Assembly: GCA_013399305.1 (NCBI GenBank)
Contig: VXAI01000303.1
Location: 472,307-536,306, forward strand
DNA: 64,000 bases
Reading direction: 5' to 3'
Origin: Rostratula benghalensis
Taxonomy: Eukaryota > Chordata > Aves > Charadriiformes > Rostratulidae
Within the stretch, counting starts at the first letter, position 1. Every line of letters starts with the position of its first letter. A program made the translations under genes and the position numbers. Below the pieces are notes generated by a model. The model was not told the origin of the DNA and searched no databases. It was given only the letters and a program-made list of their open reading frames with translations. Shown here piece after piece: positions 13,921 to 25,600 of this stretch.

Positions 13921-13980
13921 AGGAGGTGCCGGTGGGAGGATGTGGGGAAAGGCAAGAGGGAGAAGGGAGGAGGGAATGGA
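13921..13980 (+). repeat. Purine/G-rich low-complexity tract
   Basis: Five runs of at least three G lie at 13934-13936, 13944-13947, 13958-13960, 13965-13967 and 13972-13974 on the plus strand, with spacers of 7, 10, 4 and 4 nt. A relaxed G-quadruplex is possible. An A-tract sits just upstream at 13875-13888. Confidence 0.6.
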
Positions 13981-14892
13981 AATAAATATTAGAAATAAAA
14001 ATTCATTTTTATGAAAGAGTGAATCATGACAAATCTCACATGAAAATGAAAATCCACTAGAAAGAATTTGTCCTATAGACTCCATAGGTTTCACAGGAAA
14101 TCGGTAACTTTACCTGACAATTGCACTTACTGATGCAATGAAGAGTGAAGATTTTGGCCCTTTTTCTCAGTTGTCATGGCTTGTGTTACAAATACAACTT
14201 GTACTGAGCTTAATAAGGTTTTGCTAAGTCTCATGAAAATTACAGGAACAGAAGAGATAAAGCAGAAGAGATTAGTTTTAGCACAAAATGGCAATCCCTT
14301 TCCTATCAAGCAACATGTCTAAAATACTTTTCTTTGCCCTTTCCCAAGAGAATTCAATGTTTTTCACCTCCTCCTTCCCACTCCTATATGAATATCTCGG
14401 TTTTTCAGGTTTATTAATATATTTGTTCTTTTTAACCCCTTTCCTAGACCCTAAACCACTTCTTTATTGCCTGTTTCTTTGTTAGAGGAAATACGATGGG
14501 AGGGAAAGCAATTATTTTGCCAGTTTCTGGTAGCAGAAGAAATGTTTTACTTTGCAAAGTTACAATGAATAAATGTCAGTAATAATATCTCTTAAAATAC
14601 AGTGTTGCTATGAGAAATGGTTGCAATTGCATGTTATCAAAATATGTATATTTCAGTCGCTCTTGTTTACTGAATGTGACCTAACATACAGGCTTAGCAC
14701 CTGTCAAAGGAAGTAATTTCTTTTTATGTTTTAATTTCAAGGTAAATTAGGCAAGCAGTTTCCAAGTAGTCAGAAAACAAAAGTCATACGTATTTGTCCA
14801 TTCCAACACAAGAATATATTCCTCTGGCCAAGAAACTAAGATTTTCTTAGAGTAATGTGAGGGCTTCTTTAATGAAGTAATTTTTGATTTTT

Positions 14893-14954
14893 GTCATAGA
14901 ATCATAAGATATCTTGAGTTGGAAGGGACGCATAAGGATCATCGAGTCTAACTC
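14893..14954 (-). mobile_element. CR1 3'-end fragment, about 62 bp
   Basis: The plus strand reads TCATAGAATCATAAGATATC and then GAGTTGGAAGGGAC and GGATCATCGAGTCTAACTC. This is the reverse complement of a CR1 3' terminus (GTCCCTTCCAAC followed by TTCTATGA repeats). Similarity stops near 14954, so only the last 60 bases or so of the element were inserted or survive. It lies about 180 bp upstream of, and opposite in orientation to, the CR1 at 15136-16211. Confidence 0.85.
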
Positions 14955-15135
14955 GATGACTTTTGCATTTAATTCAGTGAGTTGTGGTGTTTTACTTCTC
15001 ATTTCCTGTTTGCACCACAAGCTTTTTATTATAATCGTAAATTCTACAAACTTCAGAAGGGAAGCTGAAATTTGCAGAGCTCCACTTCTTTCCATTTACT
15101 TTGGATTACATTTTTGACACTGTCTGATGTGACTT

Positions 15136-16211
15136 CCTGGTCTCTAAATTGAAGAGACAAGGATTTGATGGATGGACCACTCGGTGTATAAGGAACTCAT
15201 TGGATAATTTTACTCAGAGGGTTGCAGTCAACAGCTCAATGTCCAAGTGGAGACCAGTGGCAAGTAGCGCTCCTCAGGGGTCAGTACTGGGACTGGTGCT
15301 CTTTAACATCTTTGTTGGTGATGTGGACAGTGGGATTAAGTACACCAGTCTGTGTGGTGCAGTTGAAACACTGGAGGGAAGGGATGCTAGCCAGAAGGAC
15401 CTGGAAAGACTTGAGAGTTGTGCCCATGTTAACCTTATGAAGTTCAACCAGGCCAAGTGCAAGGTCCTGCAGCTGGGTCACAGCAATCCCAGGCACAAAT
15501 ACAGGTTAGGCAGAAAATGGATTGAGAGCTGCCCTGAGGAGAAGGACTTGGGGTTGTTGGAGGATAAGAAGCTCAACATGAATTGGCAATGTGCACTCGC
15601 AGCCCAGAAATCCAACCACATCCTAGGCTGCATCAAAAGAATTGAGATCAGCAGGTCAAAGGAAGCGATTCTGCCCATCTACTTGGTACTCATGACACCC
15701 CACCTGGAGTACGGTATCCAGCTTTGGAGGCCTCAACACAGGAAGGACATGGACCTGTTAAATGGGTTCAGCAGATGGCCACAAAAATTATCAGAGGGCT
15801 GGAGCCCCTTTCTCATATGAAGAAGTTGAGGTTGTTCAGCCTGGAGAAGAGAAGGCTCTGGGGAGACCTTATAACAACCTTCCAGTACCTGAAGGAGGCT
15901 TACAGGAGGGATAGGAAGGACTCTTTACAGAGAGTGTAGTGACAGGACAAGAGGAAATGGTTTTAAGCTGAAAGAGGGGAGATTTATATTAGATACTAGG
16001 AAGCAAGTCTTTAGTGTGAGGGTGGTGAGACACTGGAGCAAGTTGCCCGGAGAAATTGTGGATGCCCCATCCCTGGAAGCATTCAAGGCCAGGCTGGATG
16101 GGGCTTTGAGAAACCTGGTCTAGTGGGAGGTGTCACTGCCCATAGCAGGGGGATTGGAAACTGATAACCTTTAAGGTCCCTTCCAACTCTAACAGTTCTA
16201 TGATTCTATGA
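15136..16211 (+). mobile_element. CR1 LINE, 5'-truncated, TTCTATGA-ending subfamily
   Basis: The copy starts within ORF2 at TGGTCTCTAAATTG (about 15138). It continues through the reverse-transcriptase palm and thumb, the C-terminal segment and the 3' UTR to AAGGTCCCTTCCAACTC and TTCTATGATTCTATGA ending near 16211. It is better preserved than the 5.5-kb copy, keeping a 224-codon open stretch before one frameshift. Its text (for example KDMDLL and [13 protein letters not shown]) marks it as a different subfamily from the TTCTGTGA-ending copies in this window. Confidence 0.95.
15149..15939 (+). pseudogene. CR1 ORF2 reverse-transcriptase C-terminal remnant with an apparent lost catalytic motif
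   Basis: From 15149 an open frame of 223 codons holds recognisable CR1 reverse-transcriptase text: APQGSVLG (palm), NLMKFNQAKC, EKDLGLLEDKKLNM, CALAAQKSNHILGCIKR and [16 protein letters not shown]. Near 15745-15765 the frame shifts by one, and the sequence continues as [13 protein letters not shown] and [13 protein letters not shown] to a stop at 15939. Where the family normally has [10 protein letters not shown], this copy reads DSGIKYTSLCGAVETLEG. About eight residues including the metal-binding FADD motif are missing, apparently by an in-frame 24-nt deletion between short ACC repeats. The fragment cannot encode an active enzyme. Confidence 0.88.
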
Positions 16212-18800
16212 ATTGCAGTACTCAGAATTTTAATACACCTTCTCAGATTGTGAATTCTTGTGTTGTCACATCTGCTGATATTACTTCTTTTTTGTTTCTA
16301 CCCCACCAATTCTCCATGTATTACTTAACAGACATTATGGCTGCTAACTTTAGAGGGAAAGGAGTGTCCTCTAGTTTCTCCTTGCATTCCACATATTCTA
16401 CTAATGTTCATCTTTCTTTTGTGTTTATAAAAAATTAGCGTGAATTTAACCATCCATAATGGTATATAGAAACAAATCTTACAGCTATTCTTTCCTTTTA
16501 TCTAAGTATAGCTGAAATTTGGCATGGAAACTACTTTTCATTGGTGTCTCCCTAGTTGTGTTTTCTCTTTGTTCTTAAGACCCACCTCCTGAAAAGAAAT
16601 ATCTTCACAAATCTGAGTGAAAATTAAATTTGTTTGAATGAAACTATAACTTTGGTGACCTTATAAACCTTCCTTAACCATAGACGGGACAAGAACTTCA
16701 GGGTGTAAATAACACAGATACAGGGAAAAACTCAACTCATGCCTTTTTAGTCAGCATGAGCATCTTGAGGACCAGTAAGACAGTATGGAAAAGTATGTCT
16801 GCCTTGGCTTCATAAACTGCAGGCAAATCTGTTGCTTAGCAGTTTAAACTGGACCAGGCTATATTGAAGGATTTTGCTACTGTTTCCCAGATGCTGTCAA
16901 AGGAGCAGCTTCCTCTGCTCAGCATTTTTCACACTTTTGCAGTCAAACCACTTCCCATTACTTTGTACTAGCACCAGCTAAATTTTCTGAATTTTTTCTA
17001 AATGAAAGTTTAGGTAATAGTGCCTCTATTTGTTGGGTCAGGAGAGAAACACAAATAACATGCTCAAGTAAGAATTATACCCACAGTCATCTGTAACACA
17101 GATACACCCACAATCACTAAGGAAATACCATCCCCCATCTCTGTGGTGGAAAAGTGCTGGTGATTCCCTGGGGCTGACAGGCACCCAGTCTGAAGAGTAG
17201 CTTCTCTGTCAGGCCCTCATCCCTCCACTCTCACAGGATGAACAAGACAAATAGAGCTGCATTTCAGGCAGCAAAAGCTGGAAATTGACAGAAAAGAGGG
17301 AAAGAGGCTGGGTTGCATGAAAGTCTAGAGTCTCCTACAGATATCATATATTACCCTAAATGCTGGCTTCTGGGAAGGGAAAAATAAAAAGAAAAAAATT
17401 AAAAACAAAAAAAAGAGGAAAAAAAACCCCAAAACAAAATATTTACACAGCCTTCATCACAATATGAGGAGGAATTTAATACTTTCTCTCATATAGAGGA
17501 GCCCCACCGTCATCTTGCACCCAATACAGTATCATTTTATTTTCAGCTAGTGAAAAGGATGCATTTCTTTATATGAATTTTAAAAAAGCATGACCACAGG
17601 GGAGAATAGAAAAATGGAATGGATAGGAAAAGTAGTTCTTCACAGGCACACCACGTAGAGCATTTTCTTGTATTAGCTCTGAGACTCTGTCTCTTTAACT
17701 TCCTGCTCTGGTTCCTAAGGTGAATAAATTTAGGGGCACAGGCAACCAAAGATGAGAGGAAAACATAAATGTTACAAATTCTAAAATAAAAGAAGTGTGA
17801 TGGCTTTTGCATGGGTTTGTTAAACTCTTCAGAGAGATCATTTTAGCTTAAAAGAATTCGTTGCTGATATTAATTTTGCTTCTGGCCCCCAGAATAAATA
17901 CAGCCACCAATCTATAGGCATATAGAGACCAAGAAAAACTACAAGCACACTGTTTTAAAAACACACTGTTCCATCTATCAGCTTCAGAAAAATAATCTCA
18001 TTACATTCAAGATGAGAAATCTGTTAGTCATTTACAACATATCCATGATTTCCATACAAACTTTGCCTGCAGATATTGTCACCCTAAACTCAAGACCTCC
18101 AAGCTGTCCTTTGTTTCTTTTTCCTCCAAAGGAAGATTTGGGCCCACAACTGGCATCCAATTACCCATGAAAATCATCCTGGTACTAAATATTAGACATA
18201 TTAAATATCTTACCTGATTTTAGATCACAATAAGAGGATTAGTAACACAAAAATCACTGCAAGAAAATTGAGGATAAGCACATGTAATTCATAATGAGCG
18301 GTGGACACATTACTCCTTAAGACAACACCTAAATACACTGAGAGGCTTTAGTGAAGAAATAAACAAGTTAGAAGACTTGGAGAACATGACCAGCAGTTCA
18401 GCATAACTTCAGATTTACTTTAAGGCTTTTTCTTATTTCTTGCATTAAAGTCATTACTGATGACTTTTGGAGTATTTTTCATTGAAGAGTTCAGCTATGA
18501 TAGGTCTGCTATCAGCATAAATACCAGTGATAAAGCAGAAAGAAACCAGAAAAGAGAAAAAATTATTTAGACAAGGTTTAAATAAATTATGTCTCCATGA
18601 AGAAAACATTTAATTTTATTTAGTGATTTTTAAGAAACCAAGGAGGCTGAGTAAGATTTCAAAGGGTAGAAAAAGGGCAGATAAACTGTCCATCATTATA
18701 AATTAGTGTAAAAAGGAAAAGCAATACATGAAATTTCAATTTTACTTTCATTCCTGGAAAATTTTTGAAATAAATAATAAAACATAACCTTGATTTCAAG
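16212..18800. other. Unique non-coding DNA
   Basis: No gene recognised. A strongly A-rich tract lies at 17379-17441 and a slightly more GC-rich patch at about 17130-17340. Neither shows a coding pattern. All open frames are under about 90 codons and resemble no known family. Confidence 0.65.
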
Positions 18801-18819
18801 GAAAGCAACTAGCATGAAA

Positions 18820-19660
18820 CAAAGATTAATAGCAACCAGTGTGCATTTGCCAAACACAAATTTTCTCAAATCAAACTAATTTTATTCTGTGGTAGAGGAC
18901 TATGCCTCATAAATAGAGGAGAAAATGTAACTGTTAGCTGTTACTGTTAGCTTCAGAAGGTCGACATGCACATTGAACAAAATGGAATTAGAAATCAAAA
19001 TAGTCTTGAAAATAGGAGAACAGATCTGACAAAATAGGACTAACGTGAATTTTACACCTGGACAAGAATAAACAATCCTGCAGCTATCAGATATGGAAGA
19101 ACTGATTAAACAGATCTGCTGAAGATCTGGGAGTTACAGTGAACTGCAAATTGAACAACAGGCCAAAAAATGATGTGCTTTTTGAAAAAAGGCAAATATC
19201 TAAGGAAGACATATAGAAGGAGAAGAGTTGACAGTAAGACATGTAAAGCAATCTTTCCACTCTACTCAGAAACAGTAGGGTCTGAGCCAGAGCATAACAA
19301 ATGTTTATCAATGGAGGTGAACCAGAGAAAGCTAATGGCAGTTCTAAAAAACATGACATAGGAGAAAATACTAAATTAAGTGGAAATGTTTGGTTTATAG
19401 CAAGAAAACGAAGGAGAGGTATGTGTTTCTTAATGAAAATACACTAAAAGTAGTTGTAAGACAAAGGAAATAAAAATATTTTCTTCTATTATGGAGTCAA
19501 GAAGTAATGGACTTTGATTGCAATGGAAGTTTAAAGTTTGACATCAGGAAATACTTTTATTGATCATTGATATTAAAGCATGGGGTTAGGTGGTCTGGGC
19601 AACCTGCAACCTGTATCAGTGGGATTGCAGGGTCCTGCCATGGATCTGCTTGTAGAAAAA
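18820..19660 (+). mobile_element. Ancient, degenerate CR1-like LINE fragment
   Basis: Similarity is faint but in the right order along ORF2. CAGTGTGCATTTGCCAAACA followed by CAAATCAAACTAATTTTATTCTG (18838-18890) resembles the reverse-transcriptase segment where old amniote CR1 copies read GFxxKxSCxTNLIxFxD. GATCTGGGAGTTACAGTGAA (about 19124) matches the DLGV motif. TTTCCACTCTACTC (19254) matches the LPLYS motif. TTGACATCAGGAAATACTTTT (about 19539) matches the C-terminal DIRKxFF motif. Later text includes GGTTAGGTGGTCTGGGCAAC. Stops and indels are frequent, so this insertion is much older than the other CR1 copies here. Confidence 0.6.
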
Positions 19661-22600
19661 TATTACCTATAGTAACTCTCAAGATCTTTTCCAAAACTAT
19701 TTTTCTGATTCTAGGATGAGATACACACATATAAATACTTCAGCAGCATGTATATCTCAGGTAATAGGCACAGGCAATTCTAAAAGGATACGTAACTGGA
19801 GATCTCCCACAGAAAAGGGATGATGTGCTTTTCTGCACATATAGAGCAAAGAGTGATCGGAGGACCCTCTGATGATTTTTAGCTGCGAGCAAAGCTGCAT
19901 AGTCTATATCCTTTGCAACACGAAAAGAGTAACAAAGACTCAAGCTGATAACCATTCTCACAGAGGTGGTGAAATGGCCATTCCTCAAGCCATCCATACC
20001 AAAAGATTATGACAGAAAAAATTCTAGATATATCTTAGTGGCTGAGATTGCCTTCATCTGTATTTGTCCAGGATATGTTCCTCGGAGGAACAGTAAATAA
20101 ACCCACATTGGTAATAGACAAGGATAAAAAGTCTATTCTCGTACTGATGGATTTGCCAGATGCCTTAAATGTGTTTGCTTGTGAGGAACTGTTGGCTTGG
20201 TTGAAAACCCTGATAGGATTTAACATAACTGCTTTTCAATAATTTTATTCTTGTCTCTCCACAGCCTTTTGTCCAACTGTTTTTTTCACCCAGACGACTT
20301 TATCTTCCATGTGAAGATTTGTAGGATACCATTCTGTCGGTTTCTGTCTCTATAAGGTCAGTACTATTGTTAATGAAAAAAAAGAAAAATTAAAAACAAA
20401 ACAACAAAAAAAAATCAATGGAAAAAGACCCAAAGTGATAAAAAACTGAAAAAATCCTCTGCTCTTGTAAATGTCCATTCATCTGGGACTCAGTGAGTCT
20501 TCCATTGCATCATATATTCTTCATCTCTTGTGTTTCAGAGAGGTTAATAAGACAAAGGGAATTGCCTTAGCTGTGCTCTTCACTTCTGTGGTATAGATAT
20601 ATAAAGCACAAGGAATAAACCAACTATTTCTAAACATATAACAGGTGTTGACCCAATACTTACAGGTAGGTGCCACAGCCTTGCAAGTGTTGAGCCGTCA
20701 TATATCAAAAGACAATCTAAAGCCTTTGAAGGTCAAAGGCCCAGGACATTGAGTTTTTGATAAATGACTGTTACCCAAAACCTCCTGCTAACAATATGAT
20801 CAGACCAAACAGCAGCTTCCAGTCCTGCAAGTTCTTTACTATGCTTTCAGATTATTGGAAGAACCATAGGGTGGCATGATTTAATATATTGCATTGCTAG
20901 TTTTAAGAACGAGAATTTATTCAAACACTGATAGAAGAAAAAATGGAGATAGGTTATTTGTGGATATCATTTGACCAGCTATATTTCTACACAAGCTTTT
21001 GCCATTAAAATGTCTAGTGAGTGGTAAAGCTCCTATTCATTTTTCATAAATGCACAGGCAGCAGAAGCTACAATTTCTGCAAATGAACTGGTTCTAAATA
21101 TAGCTCAGTGTACAGTAGGAAGCTGATTTATTCGTGGTATTTAGATGCTTAGAAGTGCTGGGACACCCAGGAGTGATGTTTCTATTTAGCTAACAACCAC
21201 TGGGCGCTAGCAGCATTGAGCATTCCCTAGTCACAAACATTTGCGTCAATCTCAGCCAAACATTTTAAGATACAAAACTATCAATTATTAATTTTAATAT
21301 GAGAATTTCACCAGTAATTTTAGGTATAAGGATTGAAAGGATTAGTCATCTGGGAGTCTTTCCCACAAAGAAAACATTCACTGTTCCACGCACCTTATTT
21401 TAGCTTCACTGGTGTTTTCTGCAATATTGTAAAATGCCTGTGATAATTCTATTTTTATCAGGATTTTTACTTCTAACTGTATTTGGTTGCATATATTCTT
21501 AGGAGATTCATTCTTCCTAAGAAGCAGAAAGACTCTAACCCAGGGATAACAGTATCAGTCCTGGGGTAGCAATTTTAATTTTTATTGCAATATTTGAGGA
21601 AAATTATATTATTGATTCTCCCATCAATCACATACGACATCCTCTATCCTCCACTCAAATCCAGCCACCCACATGTTCAACTCTCCCCTCTTCCACACCT
21701 TACAGCCTCTCATTGCAGAACAAAACTTAAAGTTACTGCTCCCCTGAAGAAATTCATCAAAATGGTTCCCGAGTTCTTGCCTGGGGAACTGATTTCTCAA
21801 CCTCTCTGATAGGCACATTTCTCTGCAGAAGCCAGCACATTGCTCTGCTAGCACAGATTCCCTGAAAATGTGTAAGGAAAGGTACAGCTCGTCCCACAGC
21901 AGATCTGTCCCCTGGAGACACCCCCCATGCAAACAGCCTGCATAACTCTCTCATCTCATCCTGATCACCATCACTTATGAACCTCTCCAAACCACTGGCC
22001 ACCCACTATCCAATTCAGTTTCTCCATGACTCTGCAAAAGGTAAGGGGCTCAGCAGACAACAACTCACATTTCAAGAGGAAATACAGCACAAGCATGAGC
22101 TGTACAGTGATGCTTAGCCCTGTTGTAGCTAAGGGAGGAGTAAATCCCTAATTATAGAATTTGGCCGGTGTCCAAGTAACCAGAAATACTGTGAATGAGA
22201 ATCTTTGTATCCAAAAGAACATTAAGTTGCATAGTAAAGCACCTTTTCATTTGTTTACAGTGAGATGACAAAAAATCCAGTGCTAAAAACACTATCTGAG
22301 AAGGGGTAGATGCAAATTGGCAACAGGATATAAACTTCATTCTTCGCAGTAAAATATTAGACCTGAAAGTTCTTTGCCTTAACATTATTATTCCAGTTTA
22401 TTATCAAATGTTCATTTCCCCACATTCCCTCCATTTTCTCTCAAGTCAGATGCCAGAGTGAGGCTTGGTCACTGTCCTGTGACCGCAGTCAGTTACAAGA
22501 GTTCCTGCTCCAGAAGGGGCATTGCTGACTTATCCTGAAGATCTAATGAATCCCAGCCCTCAGTGATGTGGTCCTAATCCTCCTCAATGCAGTGTTGCAC

Positions 22601-25600
22601 TGACGCCAGTGGGGCATGCTGCTCACTACTTTAATTTTCAGAGAAGGTTTGTGGGCCCAGAGTGTTGGTAGTGCTACCTTTCCATTTCAAGTCCCATGAC
22701 AGCTGATGCTTTTTTTAAAATCCAGCCCATGTTGTTTTGTAATTATACAAGAATCTCTGTTTTCATTTTCAAAAAGGCAAGCTTTTAACCTTCCTGTGAG
22801 GAAAACATGAACACATATCTCAAGTGCATCCTAATAGCTCAGTAGCAGGAAGGCAGCATTAGGCAATCAATTAAGAAAAAAGGCTGACTTCAGTTTGGGG
22901 GGTTATGAAAGACAGGGGTGTACAGAAAATGGGAAAGAGATAAAGCCACTTTTTCAAGTGCATCTCCATGTTATTTTTAATGGAGCTCAACCAGGGAAGT
23001 GCCAACATATGTCTTGTCCTTTTGGCTCCTCACAGACACCATTGTCATGTTACCTAAAAGAGATTGGTAATGATTTGCAGACTCCAAGTCCTCTTGCCAC
23101 AGGCTCTCTCCCATTGCCTCTTTTACATCACTCATGACAACCATATTCCAAGTCATTTCAGCAGAAGATGCACAAGGTTAACACCTGTGTTGCCCTCTGT
23201 GCTTCAGCTTCCTCAATGGGTCTTTTAGAGTTGATTCTGCTAAACATATGTCCTGCTTTATTTGACATTTGTCTTTAAATGTAGCACACTATCACAACAA
23301 ATCTAGAGTTCTTTTGCACAATCACATGCAATACATAAGGAAAATTATGCAGTGAGGCACAATCATGAAATAAAATGATCAAAGGCAATTTCTCAATCTA
23401 AGATAAACATATGAAATAACAATTACTGTCTCTAGATATTGTTTAAAAAACTAAAATAGTTTATATAGTAAATAAGAGAGGGCAGAACATCTCCTTTCAA
23501 TTAAGGGCATATCTCCATGCCTAGCTCCTATTGTATTTAAAAGTTTGTAATTCCTAACTTTAAGAAATACCAGCAGTTAAAACTATACTGGTAAGAACGG
23601 GGCATTTGTATTTTAAAAGTTAAATATTTTTCTTCTGAAGTATGTGTTTAATGCATATTGGAAAGTTAAAAAACCTTACTGAAAGTGCTCTTTTGCTTAT
23701 TTTATGGATCTAGCACATACATTTATTCTTTAAACATATGTTTGTGAGCCAGATCCTCAGGAGAGCTTAATGGCACTATTTCAGAGAAGAAACCCAAACT
23801 ACATGCAGGTAAATTAGTTGCAAGACAAGGTCCCCTGGTCTTGTTATATTCATAACTGTTTCTTTGAAACAAGAAATGAGACAATTTAAAGTGACAGGAA
23901 AAAAACATCATTCAGGAAAAAAGATGGCAGCAGGAAGAGCTAATATGTTCTGTGCATGAACCTGAGGGAGCAGTCCATGGCCAGCTAAGTGGTTAGCACT
24001 CTGCATCCCTGTCTGGCTTCCCCTACCACCCCAGGGCATTTTCAAGACACAGCAAAGGCATTTGGGAGGAGAGTAGATGAGGTGCTGCAGGACTTGTGGT
24101 TTATCCTTGGGAAAACAATTCTGCTCTGCTTGTTCCTGCCTCTCTGCCTGGAAAGCAAAAGAAAAATCAATGGCTGCTTACCTCTTACAGTCAAGGGCTC
24201 AGGGGCTGACAAGGAAAAATAGGTTTTCAGGGAACTAGGTACAAAGGTTGCGTCAATTTTGAGGTGTGTTGACTTTTGTGCATGGGTCAGGATGTCCGTA
24301 ACAATTTAGAAAAGAAGGCTTTCACAGAGGGACTTATTTTAAGGCACCTAATTCTATATCTAAGCAACCAAATCAACACCTGGATCTGGATTTAAATCTG
24401 CCACGTCCTAGCCTGAATTCAGCACTGATCAGCCAGATGGGAATAAGCCCCAGGATTTGATCCCAAGGCCACAAGCAAGAGGTAGGCTGAGATGAATATG
24501 CATCCCCTTTGGGATAAAGTTGAAAACCTTAATGAGGTGAACGTATTTCCACCTTGTCTTGCGAACGGTAACAAGAGAAAGCTGCTGGGATCATAACTGA
24601 GGGATGTAAGGGAAGCTCTGTCTGTCAATAGTAGTATCTTGTGCCAGCTAGCTGGGGCTGCAACCTACACCATAAAACATGTCTGCTTCCTCCTGCTGTG
24701 TCAGATGGGCTAGCTGGAAGTACCTCTTACGCCTTGAACTTTGCTCCTCTTGACATCTACATCACTCTTCTCTGCAATGCCAGTCACTCTTATGCTGGCA
24801 GCTGGCAATGACCCCACAACTACAAAGTGTCCCCTGATTTGAACTTTTTCCTCTTAGGCCCAGCAATGACTACAGAGACTTCACCCCTTTTCTTCTGACA
24901 GTGCCCCCATGGAGGGAGAGGGAGCTGGGAAATATTGCAGGGGTCACTGCAACATTCAAGCTCCAGATCTGAATGCTCATTTCCAAATGCAAGCCCGCCT
25001 CCACCTCTCTGACTAAAAACTCAGTCCATCTGTCTGTCTTTCCTAATGATTGTTCATATTTTTATTTGTTTTTACTACTAATGCAGCTGGTTGTACAGAA
25101 AACAAAATATGGAACAAGAGAGTTCAGTTGGGGATTTTTTTTGCCTTTTTTTTTTCCCTCCCTCTCCCTTTCATTCTAGCTGTGAACTTGCTGTAAGGCA
25201 TTTGTTGAAATTGTTGCTTTTAAGTTTGCTTTGTGGAGAAGGATTTCATGACTCCTGGCCCCCAGAGGGTTGTTCTTTGCCCTACCACTTTTCTCTGCCA
25301 TCTGGCATGTTTACTTGAAGTAAACGTGTCGGGTCAGAGGCCAACACGGACATGTGGAGGGACAGCTTTGTCATAAAAGCTGTAAGGAATGAGTGGGTGC
25401 TTCTGAATATAGAACTGTGCATTTTGTTCAGCTGCTGAACACAAAGAGGTGAGGTTAGTCATATGCTTGAAAGAAAATAAAGAAAACCAAACAGACAAGC
25501 AGAACGGTAGATTGTACAACACAGGGCACTCAGTTCCTTTTATTTGTTTTTTTCCTTTTTTTTCTAAGCCTTTCTGGACATACTTCCAAACAATATGGTA

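Larger units (their letters stand above)
6553..14892. other. Mostly unique AT-rich non-coding DNA
   Basis: No recognised gene. The longest open frame, 9426-9791 (+, 121 codons), has no recognisable domain and ordinary AT-rich composition. Small structures seen: a 13-bp direct repeat at 8152-8164 and 8167-8179 (TGGAAAAGGCACT), an exact 10-bp tandem at 9006-9025 (TTAAATACAT twice), an A-rich GTAAAA repeat at 11205-11230, an A-tract at 13875-13888 and a purine/G-rich stretch at 13921-13980. An ancient repeat at 8670-8795 is listed separately. Confidence 0.65.

Noticed and set aside
15274..15678. Antisense open frames inside the CR1 copy
   Set aside because: They are shadows of the CR1 reverse-transcriptase frame. 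The same holds for antisense frames in the 5.5, 38 and 52.6-kb copies.
23180..23240. MIR-like text CTCTGTGCTTCAGCTTCCTC
   Set aside because: A single short block without the MIR core or the expected following bases.
24380..24430. SINE-core-like text GGATTTAAATCTGCCACG
   Set aside because: The similarity covers under 35 bases and could be chance.
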